DNA of 64,000 nucleotides from Candidatus Polarisedimenticolia bacterium (GCA_036004685.1 DASYRE010000019.1:1-64000); one strand, 5' to 3'; positions 8,560-18,007 are shown, counted from the first letter of the stretch. Notes: generated by a model not told the origin, from the sequence alone. Numbers and translations are program-made.

Positions 8560-9324
8560 TCAGTAATGGACGACCATCGGAAGATCGGGCCGCAGGTTCT
8601 TGGTGACGCCCTTCTTCCCTTCGTCGAGCGTCACCTCGAGGAGCCATTGGTTGCCGACGTCGAACTTCACCTGTCCCAATCCGGCGAGGTAGGAGGCGGC
8701 CGGCGGCAGGCCGGCGGCGCTCGGCGCGACGACGCGCAGGCCGGTGAGACGGCGCGTGCCGTTCGGATGGCGGAAGATCGCCCCCTTGACGGGATCCCGC
8801 AGAAGAGCCTCGTTGTCGCTCTCGGGCGTCTTCGGATGGGAAGCGATGGACAAGGAAACGGCCTTCGGCGTCTCCTTCGGCGTCAGAATCTCGATGAAGC
8901 CCCCTTTCTCCATCCAGTCCGCGGAGACTCTCCAGGTCTCGAAAGGGAACTTCGCGGGCGTCGCCGCGGTGCGATCGAAGACAATCCCGATGGGGGAGTA
9001 ACCGGTCTCGCGCCACGCCGACTTCGAGCGGAACTTTTCCGCGCCGGCGCGCGTCGCCGGCGACACCGGCACACCGGGATCGGGGTAGATCAGCTCGAGA
9101 AAGCCGTTCAGCAGCTCGACCGTGACCGACGCGGTCCCCTGGCCGTCGTGACGGTTGACCGTGGGCGCGACGCGGAAGCCCGCCTTCTCGAGAGCCGCGC
9201 GCTCAGGCGCTCCCGTCTTGACGACGATCCAGCAGTGGCTGAGGTTGAGAGGAGGCGCCCCGCTCTCCGCCGCGAAGGCCGGGCCGAGAGCGCCGAGGAT
9301 CAATGCCGCGAGCCAGAATCGCAT
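8560..9324 (-). CDS. Secreted glyoxalase-like (VOC) domain protein
   Basis: A 254-residue protein with a Sec signal peptide (MRFWLAALILGALGPAFAAE). The mature part matches the Glyoxalase-like (PF13468 type) pattern: LSHCWIVVKTGAPERAALEKAGFRV at the start, then GTASVTVELLNGFLELIYPD, and a second half-domain with a VSADWMEKGGFIEILTP stretch. VOC proteins bind a metal with His/Glu ligands, and candidates here are His30 and Glu78. Substrate and reaction are not inferable. The start at 9324 is chosen because it alone exposes the signal peptide. Confidence 0.75.
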   Translation of the reverse strand: MRFWLAALILGALGPAFAAESGAPPLNLSHCWIVVKTGAPERAALEKAGFRVAPTVNRHDGQGTASVTVELLNGFLELIYPDPGVPVSPATRAGAEKFRSKSAWRETGYSPIGIVFDRTAATPAKFPFETWRVSADWMEKGGFIEILTPKETPKAVSLSIASHPKTPESDNEALLRDPVKGAIFRHPNGTRRLTGLRVVAPSAAGLPPAASYLAGLGQVKFDVGNQWLLEVTLDEGKKGVTKNLRPDLPMVVHY

Positions 9325-9465
9325 CGCTCTGCTCCTACGAAGAAGGGCACTCCCCCATCGCCTCGGACGAGTGGAGGCAAATCGTCCCCGTCCCGTCGTT
9401 CTCTCTGGCTGCGCCCTGCAGGTGTCGTGGCAACGGCTGCAGGCAAGCACCATTCACGATGGGCT

Positions 9466-9474
9466 GTTATAGCA
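9466..9474 (-). promoter_or_regulatory. Candidate extended -10 upstream of the glyoxalase-like gene
   Basis: The minus strand reads TGC-TATAAC, an extended -10 element, about 140 nt before the start at 9324. No -35 is obvious. The intergenic stretch 9325-9515 has no other feature. Confidence 0.35.
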
Positions 9475-9515
9475 GATTTCCGCGTTTCCGGAGAATGCGG
9501 GCCGCCGAACGCGGA

Positions 9516-12500
9516 TCAGGGGCAGGTCTGGTTCGCGGAGCGGGGGTAGGTCACCGGGTCGGAGGCTTCGCCGAGCGAGCCGACGAGGGAGCCTCGCTGT
9601 CCGGCGACGAGATAGAAGAGGTCGCCGCCGGCGGGGGTCAGGCTCGTGCCGGCCGAGGCGATGCCGCACACGATCGGGGCGGTGTTGGAAGGGGTGACGC
9701 CCGCTCCGGCGAGCGCGGCGATGGAGCCCTGGTAGAGGCGGTACGAATCGGCCATGACGCCCAGGCTTTCCCAGGCGAAGGTGACGACGCCGGTGCCGGC
9801 GTCGCGCGTCAGGGTCAGGGGCGCGCCGGACCCGACGCCGCTGACCTCGGGCGGGGGGTTCGCGCCGATGCAAGTGTTGCAGGCGGGTGCGCTCTCGCGG
9901 GTGATGTGCAGCGCCCAGGAGTGCAGCGTCGCCTGGGAGCACGGGCCCTTCGGGCCGCCGCCGGTGCACTGGATATTGTTCTTGTCGGCGACCCGGAGCG
10001 TCCAGACCCCACCCGCGTCCTCTCCGGCGTACTGATTCATGCTGCCGATCTGGGCGAGCCGGTTGTTGGGATAGTTCGTGATCAGCGACTGGCAGGGCAG
10101 CGGGGCGTTGTGAACCGGAACGCCGGTGCCCTGCGGAGAGAGCAGGTTCAGCGTGTAGTCGTCGAACAGGAACGAGGAATCGGAGCTGGTGATATTCACG
10201 TCCATCGTGACGCTGCGGATCGTCCCGGCGGCCGCGGAGGGCGTGGTGAACTGGCTCGGATTCGCCACGTCGTCGTTCACCACCCCGGTCGTCCCGGTCA
10301 GGTTCTGCGTGGTGACCGTCTTCGATCCGACATCCAGACGGACGGGCACCGCGAAGCTTCCCTGTCCCGTCGTGACGTTCAGGGTCAGGTCCGCGGCGGT
10401 GCCGCAGGGGACGCTGTCGGAGACGGCGACCGTGAGGGTGTTGCCGGCGTTCGGATTGCCGACGCCCCCCGCGGATATGTCGGCGTAGGCGGTGCTGCCG
10501 TCGACGATGGTCACGCCCGCCGTTTGAGAAGCGAGGCTGGCCGTCACCCCCGTCGCCGCCGCGTTCCCGGAGTTCGCCAGCGGCACCGAGAAGACCGCGT
10601 TTTCCCCGGGATCGATGACGGTGTCGCCTCCCGAGCCGGTCCCCGAGCAGACATCGGCCAGGGTCAGAACGCCGGGGGAGAGGATGGGCCCGGTATAGAC
10701 GACCGCGTTCGTGACGACGAGGGCGAAGTCCTGATCGGTTGTGTCGCCGTTCCCCGGGATCCCGTCTCCGGCCAGCGTCACCGCCCTCACCGTCAGGGTG
10801 TAGAAGCCCGACGGATTGGGCTGGATCACCTGCTCGACGTTGTTGCGCGTGTCGGGCGGCCCGCCGGCCACACCGTTGCCGGCGGTGATGGCGTTGCCGC
10901 GCAGGAGGACGTTGCCGTTCTGCGCCACCTCGAGATCGAGATTGTTCACCAGCGACGGGCACGAGCCGACGGCCCCGGGCGCGTCGGTCCAGACGAGCGT
11001 CGCCCGGAGAGGCTGCGCCGGATTCGCCGGGGTGAACCGGAGCTGATACTGGTCGCCATTGTTGGCGAGGACGACGCCCTGATCGAGGTAGACGGCGCCC
11101 AGCCCGCTCGTCTTCCAGAAGAGCGGCGGGGCCGGCACGATGGCGGGCGTTCCGGGCTCGAGGACGTTGCCCAGGTTCCACCGCCCCCAGCCTTCGTGGC
11201 GGTTCGGGATGAGATCGGCGGTGTTGCCTCCCTGCATGTCGCGCGCGCTGTTCACCAGGATCGCCTTGACCATCGCCGGCGAGGGGGACGCCGGAGCGAA
11301 GCGCTTCCACCACTGGACCAGGAGCGCCGCGCCGCCGGCGGTCTGCGGGGTGGCGAACGAGGTCCCCGCCGAGAGGCTGTGGAGTCCGTCGCCGGTCGGG
11401 CTGCCGAATCCGGCCACCGAGGCGGAGGCGATCGCGGCGAAGTTGCCGGCCACGCCCCCCGGAGCCATGAAGTCGGGCTTGATCCGGCCGTCGAACGCCG
11501 GTCCCTGGCTGCTGAAGAAGCTGCGATCGTCGATGTTGGTGCCGCCCGCGTTGGGACGGTAGACCGAGCTGGATCCGGTGGTGAGGATGTTCTTCGCCGC
11601 GTGCGGCCGCGTAAGGCTCGAGGGACTGTCGGCGGTCGCGCCGGGTGAGACGTTCCCTTCGTTGCCGGCCGAGAAGCAGGTGATCAAAGGCTGGTTCCCG
11701 GCGGCCACCGAATCGGCGTCGCGGGTGAGGAGGTCGAACGTCCGCTCGAAGCTGGTATAGGAGACATCCTCCACCGTGTTACCGTCGAAAGTGAAACCTC
11801 CCGAGCCCCAGGAGTTGTTCTGGATCGTTCCGGGCACGCCGTTGGGCCCGCTGAACGCCACCGTGTCGCGCGCGCGCGTCGCGTCGTCGTCGGAGCAGGC
11901 GCCGCTGCTCTTCAGCGCCGGGATGTTGATGAAGTTGACCAGCGGGGCCACGCCGATCCCGAGCTTGAACCCGGTCGTCCCCTCGCCGGCGTGCGTGCAG
12001 GTGCCGCCCGCGGTGGCGGCGCCGAACTGGCCGTGGCCCTCGGATCCGATGGTCCCGCAGACGCTCTCGTTGACCCGGCCCGACGTGTGACCCGTCGGGT
12101 CGACGTTCAGGACGCCGTTGTCGACGTAGCCGATGGTGACGTTCGAGCCATCCAGGTTTCGCGCCGCGAGCCAGTCGGTGTAGGTCGGCTCGGCGAGAAT
12201 CGGCCGGAAGGGGATGCCGCCGGCGACCTGGCCGGCGAGAATCTGGGTCGACGACTCGTCTTCGAACCGGGGCTCCGGAGCGCTCTCGACGGCGTAGACC
12301 TCCGCCAGCCGGGCCAGGTCGGGGATCGCGCCGCCGGCGATCCGGATCGTCAGGACGTCGTAGAAGTCGGAGGGCATCCGGCTCAGGATCTCTCCCCGCA
12401 TCGCCTGGATCTTGTTCGCCGCCGCCTCGACGTCCGCGGAGCGGTAGACGAGGACGCTGAGCTTCACGGCCCCCTCGGGAAGGGCGCCTTCCCGTTGTTT

Positions 12501-13121
12501 CTGGGCGAGCTCGCGGCTCAGCTTGAACGCCGGCTGGTAGGGGCCGGCCCATTCGACGAACGGCTTCGCCGCCAGACGCGGCCGCTGCCGCGGAGAGAGC
12601 CGGACCAGGTAGGTGAATTCGGGAATCGGAGTCAGGATCTCACCGCCCAGGGCGCGAATCTCGGCGAGCCATTCGTCGCGCGCCGGGCCGGCGAGCTTGA
12701 CGAGATAGGTGCCGACGGCGAGGCGCGACTCGTCGGCCGTCAAATCCGCGGGAAGCCCGAGCGGGCCGGGAGGGACGCGAAAGCTGTAGTAGCCCAGACC
12801 GACCCGCTCCGGATCCTCGAAAGTCCTGACGGCGTAGCCCACGGCGCGCAGCGCTTCTTCCTGCTGCCGGCTCAGCCGGACCAGCAGCGAGCGGCCGTAA
12901 TCGTGCCGCACTTCGGCGACGGCCTGATCGAGCGGGATTCGCGCGCTGCCGGGAAGCGGCTCGCGATCGACTAGGGCGAGGCGGAGCCCGGAATCTTGAG
13001 GGCTCCCGGACGGCAAGGAATAGCCCGCCGGCGCCTGGATGACGAGAGCCAGCGCCGCCCCGGCCAAGCCGAGGCAGAGGATGGCCGCAAGCCGAGCCCA
13101 GCCCGGACGCGAATTTGGCAT
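9516..13121 (-). CDS. Large secreted subtilisin-like (S8) serine protease
   Basis: 1201 residues. A signal peptide (LAAILCLGLAGAALALVIQA) is followed by a long propeptide-like region with repeated LVRLS motifs. The S8 catalytic domain has Asp334 (GYVDNG), His363 (EGHGQFG), the oxyanion Asn487 (SAGNEG) and Ser588 (SAGTSFATP). The His motif departs from the usual HGTHVAG. Beta domains follow: a CARDB/DUF11-like segment around residues 830-930 and a proprotein-convertase P-like domain (about 960-1090) with DAGGVWTLRV and WALHITRE. The last 90 residues are a fibronectin-like module (SYRLYQGS...FYLVAGQRGS...NQTCP) also present at the end of the matrixin-like protein at 39017-41569. An extracellular digestive or processing protease is likely. 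Confidence 0.93.
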   Translation of the reverse strand: MPNSRPGWARLAAILCLGLAGAALALVIQAPAGYSLPSGSPQDSGLRLALVDREPLPGSARIPLDQAVAEVRHDYGRSLLVRLSRQQEEALRAVGYAVRTFEDPERVGLGYYSFRVPPGPLGLPADLTADESRLAVGTYLVKLAGPARDEWLAEIRALGGEILTPIPEFTYLVRLSPRQRPRLAAKPFVEWAGPYQPAFKLSRELAQKQREGALPEGAVKLSVLVYRSADVEAAANKIQAMRGEILSRMPSDFYDVLTIRIAGGAIPDLARLAEVYAVESAPEPRFEDESSTQILAGQVAGGIPFRPILAEPTYTDWLAARNLDGSNVTIGYVDNGVLNVDPTGHTSGRVNESVCGTIGSEGHGQFGAATAGGTCTHAGEGTTGFKLGIGVAPLVNFINIPALKSSGACSDDDATRARDTVAFSGPNGVPGTIQNNSWGSGGFTFDGNTVEDVSYTSFERTFDLLTRDADSVAAGNQPLITCFSAGNEGNVSPGATADSPSSLTRPHAAKNILTTGSSSVYRPNAGGTNIDDRSFFSSQGPAFDGRIKPDFMAPGGVAGNFAAIASASVAGFGSPTGDGLHSLSAGTSFATPQTAGGAALLVQWWKRFAPASPSPAMVKAILVNSARDMQGGNTADLIPNRHEGWGRWNLGNVLEPGTPAIVPAPPLFWKTSGLGAVYLDQGVVLANNGDQYQLRFTPANPAQPLRATLVWTDAPGAVGSCPSLVNNLDLEVAQNGNVLLRGNAITAGNGVAGGPPDTRNNVEQVIQPNPSGFYTLTVRAVTLAGDGIPGNGDTTDQDFALVVTNAVVYTGPILSPGVLTLADVCSGTGSGGDTVIDPGENAVFSVPLANSGNAAATGVTASLASQTAGVTIVDGSTAYADISAGGVGNPNAGNTLTVAVSDSVPCGTAADLTLNVTTGQGSFAVPVRLDVGSKTVTTQNLTGTTGVVNDDVANPSQFTTPSAAAGTIRSVTMDVNITSSDSSFLFDDYTLNLLSPQGTGVPVHNAPLPCQSLITNYPNNRLAQIGSMNQYAGEDAGGVWTLRVADKNNIQCTGGGPKGPCSQATLHSWALHITRESAPACNTCIGANPPPEVSGVGSGAPLTLTRDAGTGVVTFAWESLGVMADSYRLYQGSIAALAGAGVTPSNTAPIVCGIASAGTSLTPAGGDLFYLVAGQRGSLVGSLGEASDPVTYPRSANQTCP

Positions 13122-13129
13122 GGGCCCTC

Positions 13130-13157
13130 AATATACCTCTAAGCCGCGGTTTTTCAA
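13130..13157 (-). promoter_or_regulatory. Candidate sigma-70 promoter of the subtilase gene
   Basis: On the minus strand TTGAAA (13157-13152), a 16-bp spacer and TATATT (13135-13130) lie immediately ahead of the start codon at 13121. Transcription would begin only a few bases before the ATG, implying a nearly leaderless message. Confidence 0.5.
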
Positions 13158-13259
13158 GGGAAAAGCCGGTGCCGGCCGGGCGCGCGAAACAGCCTTCCGG
13201 GGCGGGAGCAATCTGCAAAAAATGTCAGCCGGACACTGCGAGCCCCGAGCCCCATCCCT

Positions 13260-13559
13260 TCAGAGATTCGGCGCGGGCCGCCGCTGGTGCAGCCGGGAGC
13301 GGCCGGAACGGGCCGTCAGCGTTTCCCGGACCCTTCCGAGACAGGCCTCCAGGGCAGCTTCCGGGTTGGGGCCGTACCCCACCGTCCGGGCGCTGGAAAG
13401 GGGGACGCGATGGTTCGACCGGAGGGCGGAAAGGGCCACCGCGCGGAATTGATTCGGGGGCTGGGCGGTCCGGGCCAGGCGCACGGAGACCAGGGTGCGG
13501 TCGTCCAGCTGCACCAGGCTGGGCGCCATGGGGGGATCGCCGGGGCTGTTCGGTTTCAT
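13260..13559 (-). CDS. Small hypothetical protein (99 aa)
   Basis: The reading frame from 13559 is preceded by GGAGG at good spacing and ends at 13260. It encodes a basic protein with a Pro-rich start (MKPNSPGDPPMAPSLVQLDD) and an internal segment TVGYGPNPEAALEACLGRVRETL. No domain is recognised and there is no signal peptide or membrane helix. It sits last in the same-strand series after the AsnC-type gene, 48 bp apart. The good ribosome site is the main support; overlapping frames on the other strand lack one. Confidence 0.45.
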   Translation of the reverse strand: MKPNSPGDPPMAPSLVQLDDRTLVSVRLARTAQPPNQFRAVALSALRSNHRVPLSSARTVGYGPNPEAALEACLGRVRETLTARSGRSRLHQRRPAPNL

Positions 13560-13607
13560 GTCGGAACCTCCGCCGTCGGGCTTGGGGGCAAGCCCGACTC
13601 CCATCAT

Positions 13608-13838
13608 TCAGATCACCAGCAGCGTCGTGGTATGCCTAACCCCTGGGATGGATTGGATTTTCTTCATGATCATGTCGCGCAGGCTGTTGATGTTCGGCCC
13701 TTCCACGAAGACGACGACGTCATAAGGGCCCATGACGGAATGCGACAGCTTCACGCCCGGCAGGTCGGCGAGAGCATCCTCCACCTGTTCCGAGCTGCCC
13801 GATTTGACCTTCACCAGGACGAAAGCCTGCTCCGCCAT
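13608..13838 (-). CDS. Stand-alone Lrp/AsnC ligand-binding (RAM) domain protein
   Basis: 76 residues that match the C-terminal sensor domain of Lrp/AsnC regulators: AFVLVKVKSGSSEQVEDAL, the turn GPYDVVVFVEGPN and a final IPGVRHTTTLLVI strand. The DNA-binding helix-turn-helix half is absent. Such stand-alone domains form ring-like oligomers and bind amino acids, often tuning full-length Lrp partners. The ATG at 13838 follows GGGAGG; longer upstream in-frame starts lack a ribosome site. It lies between the ChaN-like gene and a small hypothetical gene on the same strand. Confidence 0.85.
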   Translation of the reverse strand: MAEQAFVLVKVKSGSSEQVEDALADLPGVKLSHSVMGPYDVVVFVEGPNINSLRDMIMKKIQSIPGVRHTTTLLVI

Positions 13839-13959
13839 CTTCGCCTCCCGTGGGTGTCCGTCCTTGGGCGCCGGCGGCCGCCCTTTCCCGCGAGCCGGCC
13901 TGGAAAGGGCCTCGTGGCGCACAGTCTAGCCCCTCCGGCCGGGGAGGAGCAAGGGGGAA

Positions 13960-15615
13960 TCAGGAGCCGGTCACTCCGGCGAGCTTCTCCGCCAGATCGA
14001 GGTAGGTGCGCAGGGCGCTTCCCGTCTCCACGAATTTCTTCCGGAAGAGATCGGCGATCTCGCGCCGCGTGATGGCCCCCGCGTGATAGCCGTCGTAGAT
14101 CTGCTGTCCCAGGAAATACCCGAGCTCGTGAACGAGGATGTTCGCGCGCTTCGGCTCGCTGCGGATGCCGGCGAGGATCTCCTGGGGAACCTCGTCGTAC
14201 TCCTCGTAGCGCGTCTCGAATTTCTTGTGGCTCAGGATGAAGCTGATGATCTCCTGGAACTCCTCGTAGGAATAGGGGGTGCTCGCTTCGATGACCCGGC
14301 GATCCTTGCGGTAGTACTGGTAGAACTCCGTCTCGAAGAAATGGTTGCGGCTGGGAACGATGAGCTTGGAGCCGAAGAAGGCGAGCGCCTCTTCCATCAC
14401 CTGCCCGTAGAAGAGGTCGTGCAGCGGGAGGTCCACCGGGGCCTCCTCGTTCAGCTCCCTCTTGAGACAGAGGTTCACGAAGTGCGCCGCCTCCTCGCCG
14501 CCGTGGGCCAGATCGAACCGGCCCAGGAAGATGGCGTTCAGGCGAGGCACGAAGCAGGAGCCCTTCTTCTCCACGTGCGCCAGGATCCCCTCCGCCTCCT
14601 CGGGGGTGAAGCGGTTCGTCCGGAGGATCCTGCGGAACAGCTCCGCGTCGGCGGACCCGTAGACTTCCGGGAAGGCGTCGACGAGGAATTCGACGCAGTG
14701 GCCTTCCTTCTTGAGGCAATGGGTGTACTTGTTCACCTTGAGAAAATCGAGGATCGTGTCGATGATGTTGTAGACGGTGGGCGTCAGGTCGGCCGCTCCG
14801 TCGTCCTCGTTCTCCCCCTTCCAGCGGTCGAGGACCTGCCGGTAGGCCTCGTACTTGCCGATCGGGCTCGCGTTGAAGACGCAGAAGGCGTCGGGCGCGA
14901 GCCGCGCGACGTCCTCCTGCTGCAGCCCCCGCTCCACCATCTGCCAGTAGACCTGCTCGAGATTCTGCAGCACGATCGTGGAGCGGCGCTCGAGCCCTTT
15001 CCGCCTCAGGGCGTGCCGGACTTTCGCGGGCAGGTGCTCGCGGGCGAGATGGGACTCGCCGACGATCACGACGAGCTTCGCGCCGGGGTTCTTCAGGGCG
15101 ATGTCGGCGATCCGCGCCGCGGCGTAGGCGTCCCGCTTCCGAATGTACCGGAAGCCGTTCCGCGGCTCGCAATCGATGCCGAACACCGGAAGCCCGTACT
15201 CCTTCGCCGCCTCGAAGATGGGGCGGAACGCCTCCCAGTCGTATCCCCATTCCAGGTCGTAGCGGATGCGCCGGAGGAACTCCTCCTCGGAAATCTCCTC
15301 CTTCATGTAGCGATCCAGAATCCGCTGCTGGCGCCCGAAGACCATCTCCACGCACAGGGCCGCGCCGTCGCTCCGGGAGGCGATCTCCGCGAGCAGGCGG
15401 GCTTCGAAGGCCTGGGCGGAGGCGAGCGCGTGATAGTCGCCGATGTAGATGATGTCGGATTTGACGCAGGTGACGATCAGATCGTCCAGCGAGCTGACCG
15501 CCTCGAACCGGCTGAAATCGCGATGGAATTCCCGGATGTATTTGCGCGAGGAGTTGGGATCGACGCCGAAGATCTCCTTCTTCAGGCGCTCGACGGCCTC
15601 CCGCTGAAAGACCAT
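13960..15615 (-). CDS. ChaN-like (haem-binding/TIKI superfamily) domain protein with long helical C terminus
   Basis: 551 residues. The N-terminal 250 match the ChaN/EreA-like TIKI fold: IYIGDYHALASAQAFEARLL (about 55-74), CVEMVFGRQQ, YGLPVFGIDCEPRNG and KLVVIVGESHLAREHLP. The paired histidines and glutamates in GDYHA, EMVF and GESH are the expected metal or haem ligands. The C-terminal 300 residues are unassigned, acidic and helical with a HELGYFLGQQIYDGYHAGAI block. ChaN itself is a small lipoprotein of haem uptake, whereas this protein has no signal peptide and twice the length. It starts 29 bp after tatA and is probably in its operon. Confidence 0.75.
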   Translation of the reverse strand: MVFQREAVERLKKEIFGVDPNSSRKYIREFHRDFSRFEAVSSLDDLIVTCVKSDIIYIGDYHALASAQAFEARLLAEIASRSDGAALCVEMVFGRQQRILDRYMKEEISEEEFLRRIRYDLEWGYDWEAFRPIFEAAKEYGLPVFGIDCEPRNGFRYIRKRDAYAAARIADIALKNPGAKLVVIVGESHLAREHLPAKVRHALRRKGLERRSTIVLQNLEQVYWQMVERGLQQEDVARLAPDAFCVFNASPIGKYEAYRQVLDRWKGENEDDGAADLTPTVYNIIDTILDFLKVNKYTHCLKKEGHCVEFLVDAFPEVYGSADAELFRRILRTNRFTPEEAEGILAHVEKKGSCFVPRLNAIFLGRFDLAHGGEEAAHFVNLCLKRELNEEAPVDLPLHDLFYGQVMEEALAFFGSKLIVPSRNHFFETEFYQYYRKDRRVIEASTPYSYEEFQEIISFILSHKKFETRYEEYDEVPQEILAGIRSEPKRANILVHELGYFLGQQIYDGYHAGAITRREIADLFRKKFVETGSALRTYLDLAEKLAGVTGS

Positions 15616-15644
15616 CTCCTCCCGAAGAGGCGCCGATTCCGGAC

Positions 15645-15815
15645 TCAGCGGTCCTCCTCCGGCTCGCTCGGTTCTTTCCCTTCCCGGATCTCGCCCCGGA
15701 ATCTTCGAATGGCGACTCCGAGGCTGTTCGCCAGCGCCGGGAGGCGGCCGGCCCCGAACAGGAGCAGGAAGATCAAAAGGATCAGCAGGATTTCGCCGAT
15801 GCCGAACGAGCCCAT
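15645..15815 (-). CDS. tatA: Twin-arginine translocase subunit TatA/TatE (56 aa)
   Basis: The minus strand from 15815 encodes 56 residues: a short N-terminal GSFGIGEIL, one transmembrane helix (LLILLIFLLLF), the FGAGRLPALANSLG hinge with its conserved FG and P, an amphipathic helix (VAIRRFRGEIRE) and an acidic tail ending EPEEDR. This is the full TatA layout at its minimum length. TatA oligomers form the conduit for folded twin-arginine substrates in the inner membrane. GGGAGG stands before the ATG and a very good promoter lies 16 bp upstream. No tatB or tatC is adjacent; the ChaN-like gene follows. Confidence 0.9.
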   Translation of the reverse strand: MGSFGIGEILLILLIFLLLFGAGRLPALANSLGVAIRRFRGEIREGKEPSEPEEDR

Positions 15816-15830
15816 CGAACCTCCCGGGCC

Positions 15831-15859
15831 AGTCTAGGGAGGCTTCCCCACCTTGTCAA
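15831..15859 (-). promoter_or_regulatory. Sigma-70 promoter of the tatA operon
   Basis: Minus strand: TTGACA (15859-15854), exactly 17 bp, TAGACT (15836-15831). The start codon of tatA is 16 bp further on. The repeat element at 15864 begins only 4 bp beyond the -35 box. Confidence 0.75.
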
Positions 15860-15863
15860 ACCT

Positions 15864-16029
15864 GTGTTGCGTTCCCGAAATCTCGTTAACATCGAGGCCG
15901 TCGATCCATCCCGGCTAGCTGCGTTGCGCCTCGCTTGCGTACCGCGTTGGGTACGCGGCACTTCGGCGCGCCTTGCCATCCGGGCGTCTCGTCGGCCTCG
16001 ATGTTAACGAGATTTCTGAAACGCAACAC
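15864..16029 (-). repeat. MITE-like element, copy B (complete, 166 bp, 37-bp terminal inverted repeats)
   Basis: Termini at 15864-15900 and 15993-16029 are inverted repeats matching at 35 of 37 positions and begin GTGTTGCGTT. Within it, GCGTACC (15937-15943) and GGTACGC (15950-15956) form a 7-bp hairpin. The right end is flanked by TA. It encodes no protein. Read as reverse complement it aligns with copy A (1-138) and copy D (53484-53647). It fills the gap between the selB 3' end and the tatA promoter. Confidence 0.9.
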
Positions 16030-16084
16030 TATCGCTGCGTCTCCGCCGCGGGGCCTCATTTCCCGGGCGGCGCGCGGGAAAGCC

Positions 16085-18007
16085 TCAGGCGGGAGGAGGC
16101 AGGATGCGGCGGAGATTGCCGTCGCGGCGGGTGACGCGGATGGCGTCCAGATGCTCCAGAAGCGGGATGGCGTTCTTGCGGGTCGTGCCGGAAAGGTCCT
16201 TGAAGCGGGCGATGTCGATCGTCTCGGAAGTCGCCCGATACTCCCAGATCCGGCGCTTCAAGGAATCCAGCGCCTCCCGATGGAAGACGACGCCCTCCTT
16301 GATCCGGACCAGGGAGCCTTGCTTCAGGAGAAGGAAGAAGAGCTCCTCGATCTTCTTGCGGGGAAGATCGAGCTGGGAGGCGACCTCCTCGAGCTCCGGG
16401 GGGTTCAGCCCGGCGGATCGAAATCTCTCCTCCAGCCTCCGAGCGGCGCCCGCCTCCGCGCCCTGAAGAGAAACCTGATGCCCGTGAAGCGCGACGATCT
16501 CCCGTTCCACCTTGAGACGGCTCCGGCGCACGACCTCTTCGAGGAAGAACTTGAACACTTCGGGCGGCTCGCGGCGGAAGAACCGCGACCGGACCTCCTC
16601 TTTCGGCAGTCCGAGATGGAGCGGATTGGCGCGGTGGAAGGCCCCGACCGCCCGGATCACCTCGTCCTGGAGAACGGCGAAGCCCTCGCCGGCGAGGAAC
16701 CGGGGAGGATCCGCCGGAACTTTCAGGATTCGCCCGGCGCCGAGATCGGAGGCCAGGCTGTCGAGGAGGGCGGCAGGCGAAAGGCCGGTCCGGGCGCGCA
16801 GCGCGCCGAGGTCCAGTCCCGCCCGGCCGGCGCCGCGGATCAATTCGCGCAGGCGGACGGCAGGATCGGGGTCCTTCAGGCGCTCCCAGCGCTCCCGCGC
16901 CGCGGCGATTTCCGCCGCGCGCAGCTTCCTCGGGGCGTTGTCGAGGACCATCCCCCCGCCGACGGTGGCGGCCGGAGAAGGACGCCTCAGGATGAAGCGA
17001 TCGCCCGGCAGCGCGGCGACCGGCTTCGAGAGCCGCATCTGAGCCGGGGCCGATTCGCCCGGCTCCAGGCGCTCGATTCCGGCCAGGCGGATCCTGCCCA
17101 TGACTTCGGCCGAAAGCAGGTGGAACCGGACCGAGCTCTGATCCTCGATGCCCTCCCCCGGAAGAGCCTCCAGCCACACGTCCAGCAAGCGCGTCGGAGC
17201 GAAGGCGCCGGGAGAGGCCAGGAGGTTGCCGCGCACCACCGCCGAGGTTTCGACCCCCTGAAGGTTGACGGCGGTGCGCTGCCCCGCGGCCGCCTCTTTG
17301 CAGGAGGCGCCGAAAACTTCGAGGCCGCGCACGCGGGCCACCCCGCCGTCAGGCAGGATCTCCACCTCGTCTCCCACCGCGACCTTCCCGGAGATCATGG
17401 TGCCGGTGACGACCGTGCCGAAACCGCGTATGGAGAAGGAGCGGTCCACGGGCAGGCGGAAGACCATTCCGGCGGAGCGCGGCGGGACCCGCGAGGCGGC
17501 TTCGCCAATCGCCCGCTTCAGCTCCTCTATCCCCACTCCGGTCTTCGAGGAGACGGGAAGGATGGGAGCGCTCGCCAGGAACGACCCCTCCAGGAACTCG
17601 CGGACCTCCAGGCGCACGAGATCCAGGATCTCCGGCTCCACCAGGTCCGCCTTGGAAAGGACGACGATGCCGGCCGGAATGCGGAGAAGGCGGCAAATCT
17701 CGAAATGCTCGCGGGTCTGGGGCTTGATCGACTCGTCGGCCGCGATCACCAGAAGGACGAGGTCGATTCCCCCGACCCCCGCCAGCATGTTCCGGACAAA
17801 GCGCTCGTGCCCCGGAACGTCCACGAACCCCGCCAGGATTCCCTCGGGAAGCGACAGGTTCGCGAAGCCCAGGTCGATCGTGATGCCGCGCTCTTTCTCC
17901 TCTTTCAGGCGATCGGGGTCGGTGCCGGTGAGGGTCTTGACGAGCAGGGACTTGCCGTGGTCGATGTGGCCGGCGGTCCCGACGACGACACGGCGTGGGA
18001 TGGACAC
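16085..18007 (-). CDS. selB: Selenocysteine-specific elongation factor SelB
   Basis: 640 residues with the canonical SelB plan. The GTPase domain carries the P-loop [11 protein letters not shown] (10-20), switch motifs [12 protein letters not shown] and [10 protein letters not shown], and the guanine-specificity motif LSKAD. EF-Tu-like beta domains 2 and 3 follow, with the [12 protein letters not shown] signature. Four winged-helix repeats at the C terminus recognise the SECIS hairpin in mRNA. SelB delivers selenocysteyl-tRNA to UGA codons, so this organism should decode some UGA as selenocysteine. selA, selD and tRNA-Sec are not in the window. It lies 7 bp after the first DUF507 gene and is probably cotranscribed with the DUF507 pair. 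Confidence 0.95.
   Translation of the reverse strand: MSIPRRVVVGTAGHIDHGKSLLVKTLTGTDPDRLKEEKERGITIDLGFANLSLPEGILAGFVDVPGHERFVRNMLAGVGGIDLVLLVIAADESIKPQTREHFEICRLLRIPAGIVVLSKADLVEPEILDLVRLEVREFLEGSFLASAPILPVSSKTGVGIEELKRAIGEAASRVPPRSAGMVFRLPVDRSFSIRGFGTVVTGTMISGKVAVGDEVEILPDGGVARVRGLEVFGASCKEAAAGQRTAVNLQGVETSAVVRGNLLASPGAFAPTRLLDVWLEALPGEGIEDQSSVRFHLLSAEVMGRIRLAGIERLEPGESAPAQMRLSKPVAALPGDRFILRRPSPAATVGGGMVLDNAPRKLRAAEIAAARERWERLKDPDPAVRLRELIRGAGRAGLDLGALRARTGLSPAALLDSLASDLGAGRILKVPADPPRFLAGEGFAVLQDEVIRAVGAFHRANPLHLGLPKEEVRSRFFRREPPEVFKFFLEEVVRRSRLKVEREIVALHGHQVSLQGAEAGAARRLEERFRSAGLNPPELEEVASQLDLPRKKIEELFFLLLKQGSLVRIKEGVVFHREALDSLKRRIWEYRATSETIDIARFKDLSGTTRKNAIPLLEHLDAIRVTRRDGNLRRILPPPA

Noticed and set aside
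9303-11648. 781-codon plus-strand frame opposite the subtilase
   Set aside because: Antisense to a protein with an intact catalytic triad; no motif, no start signal.
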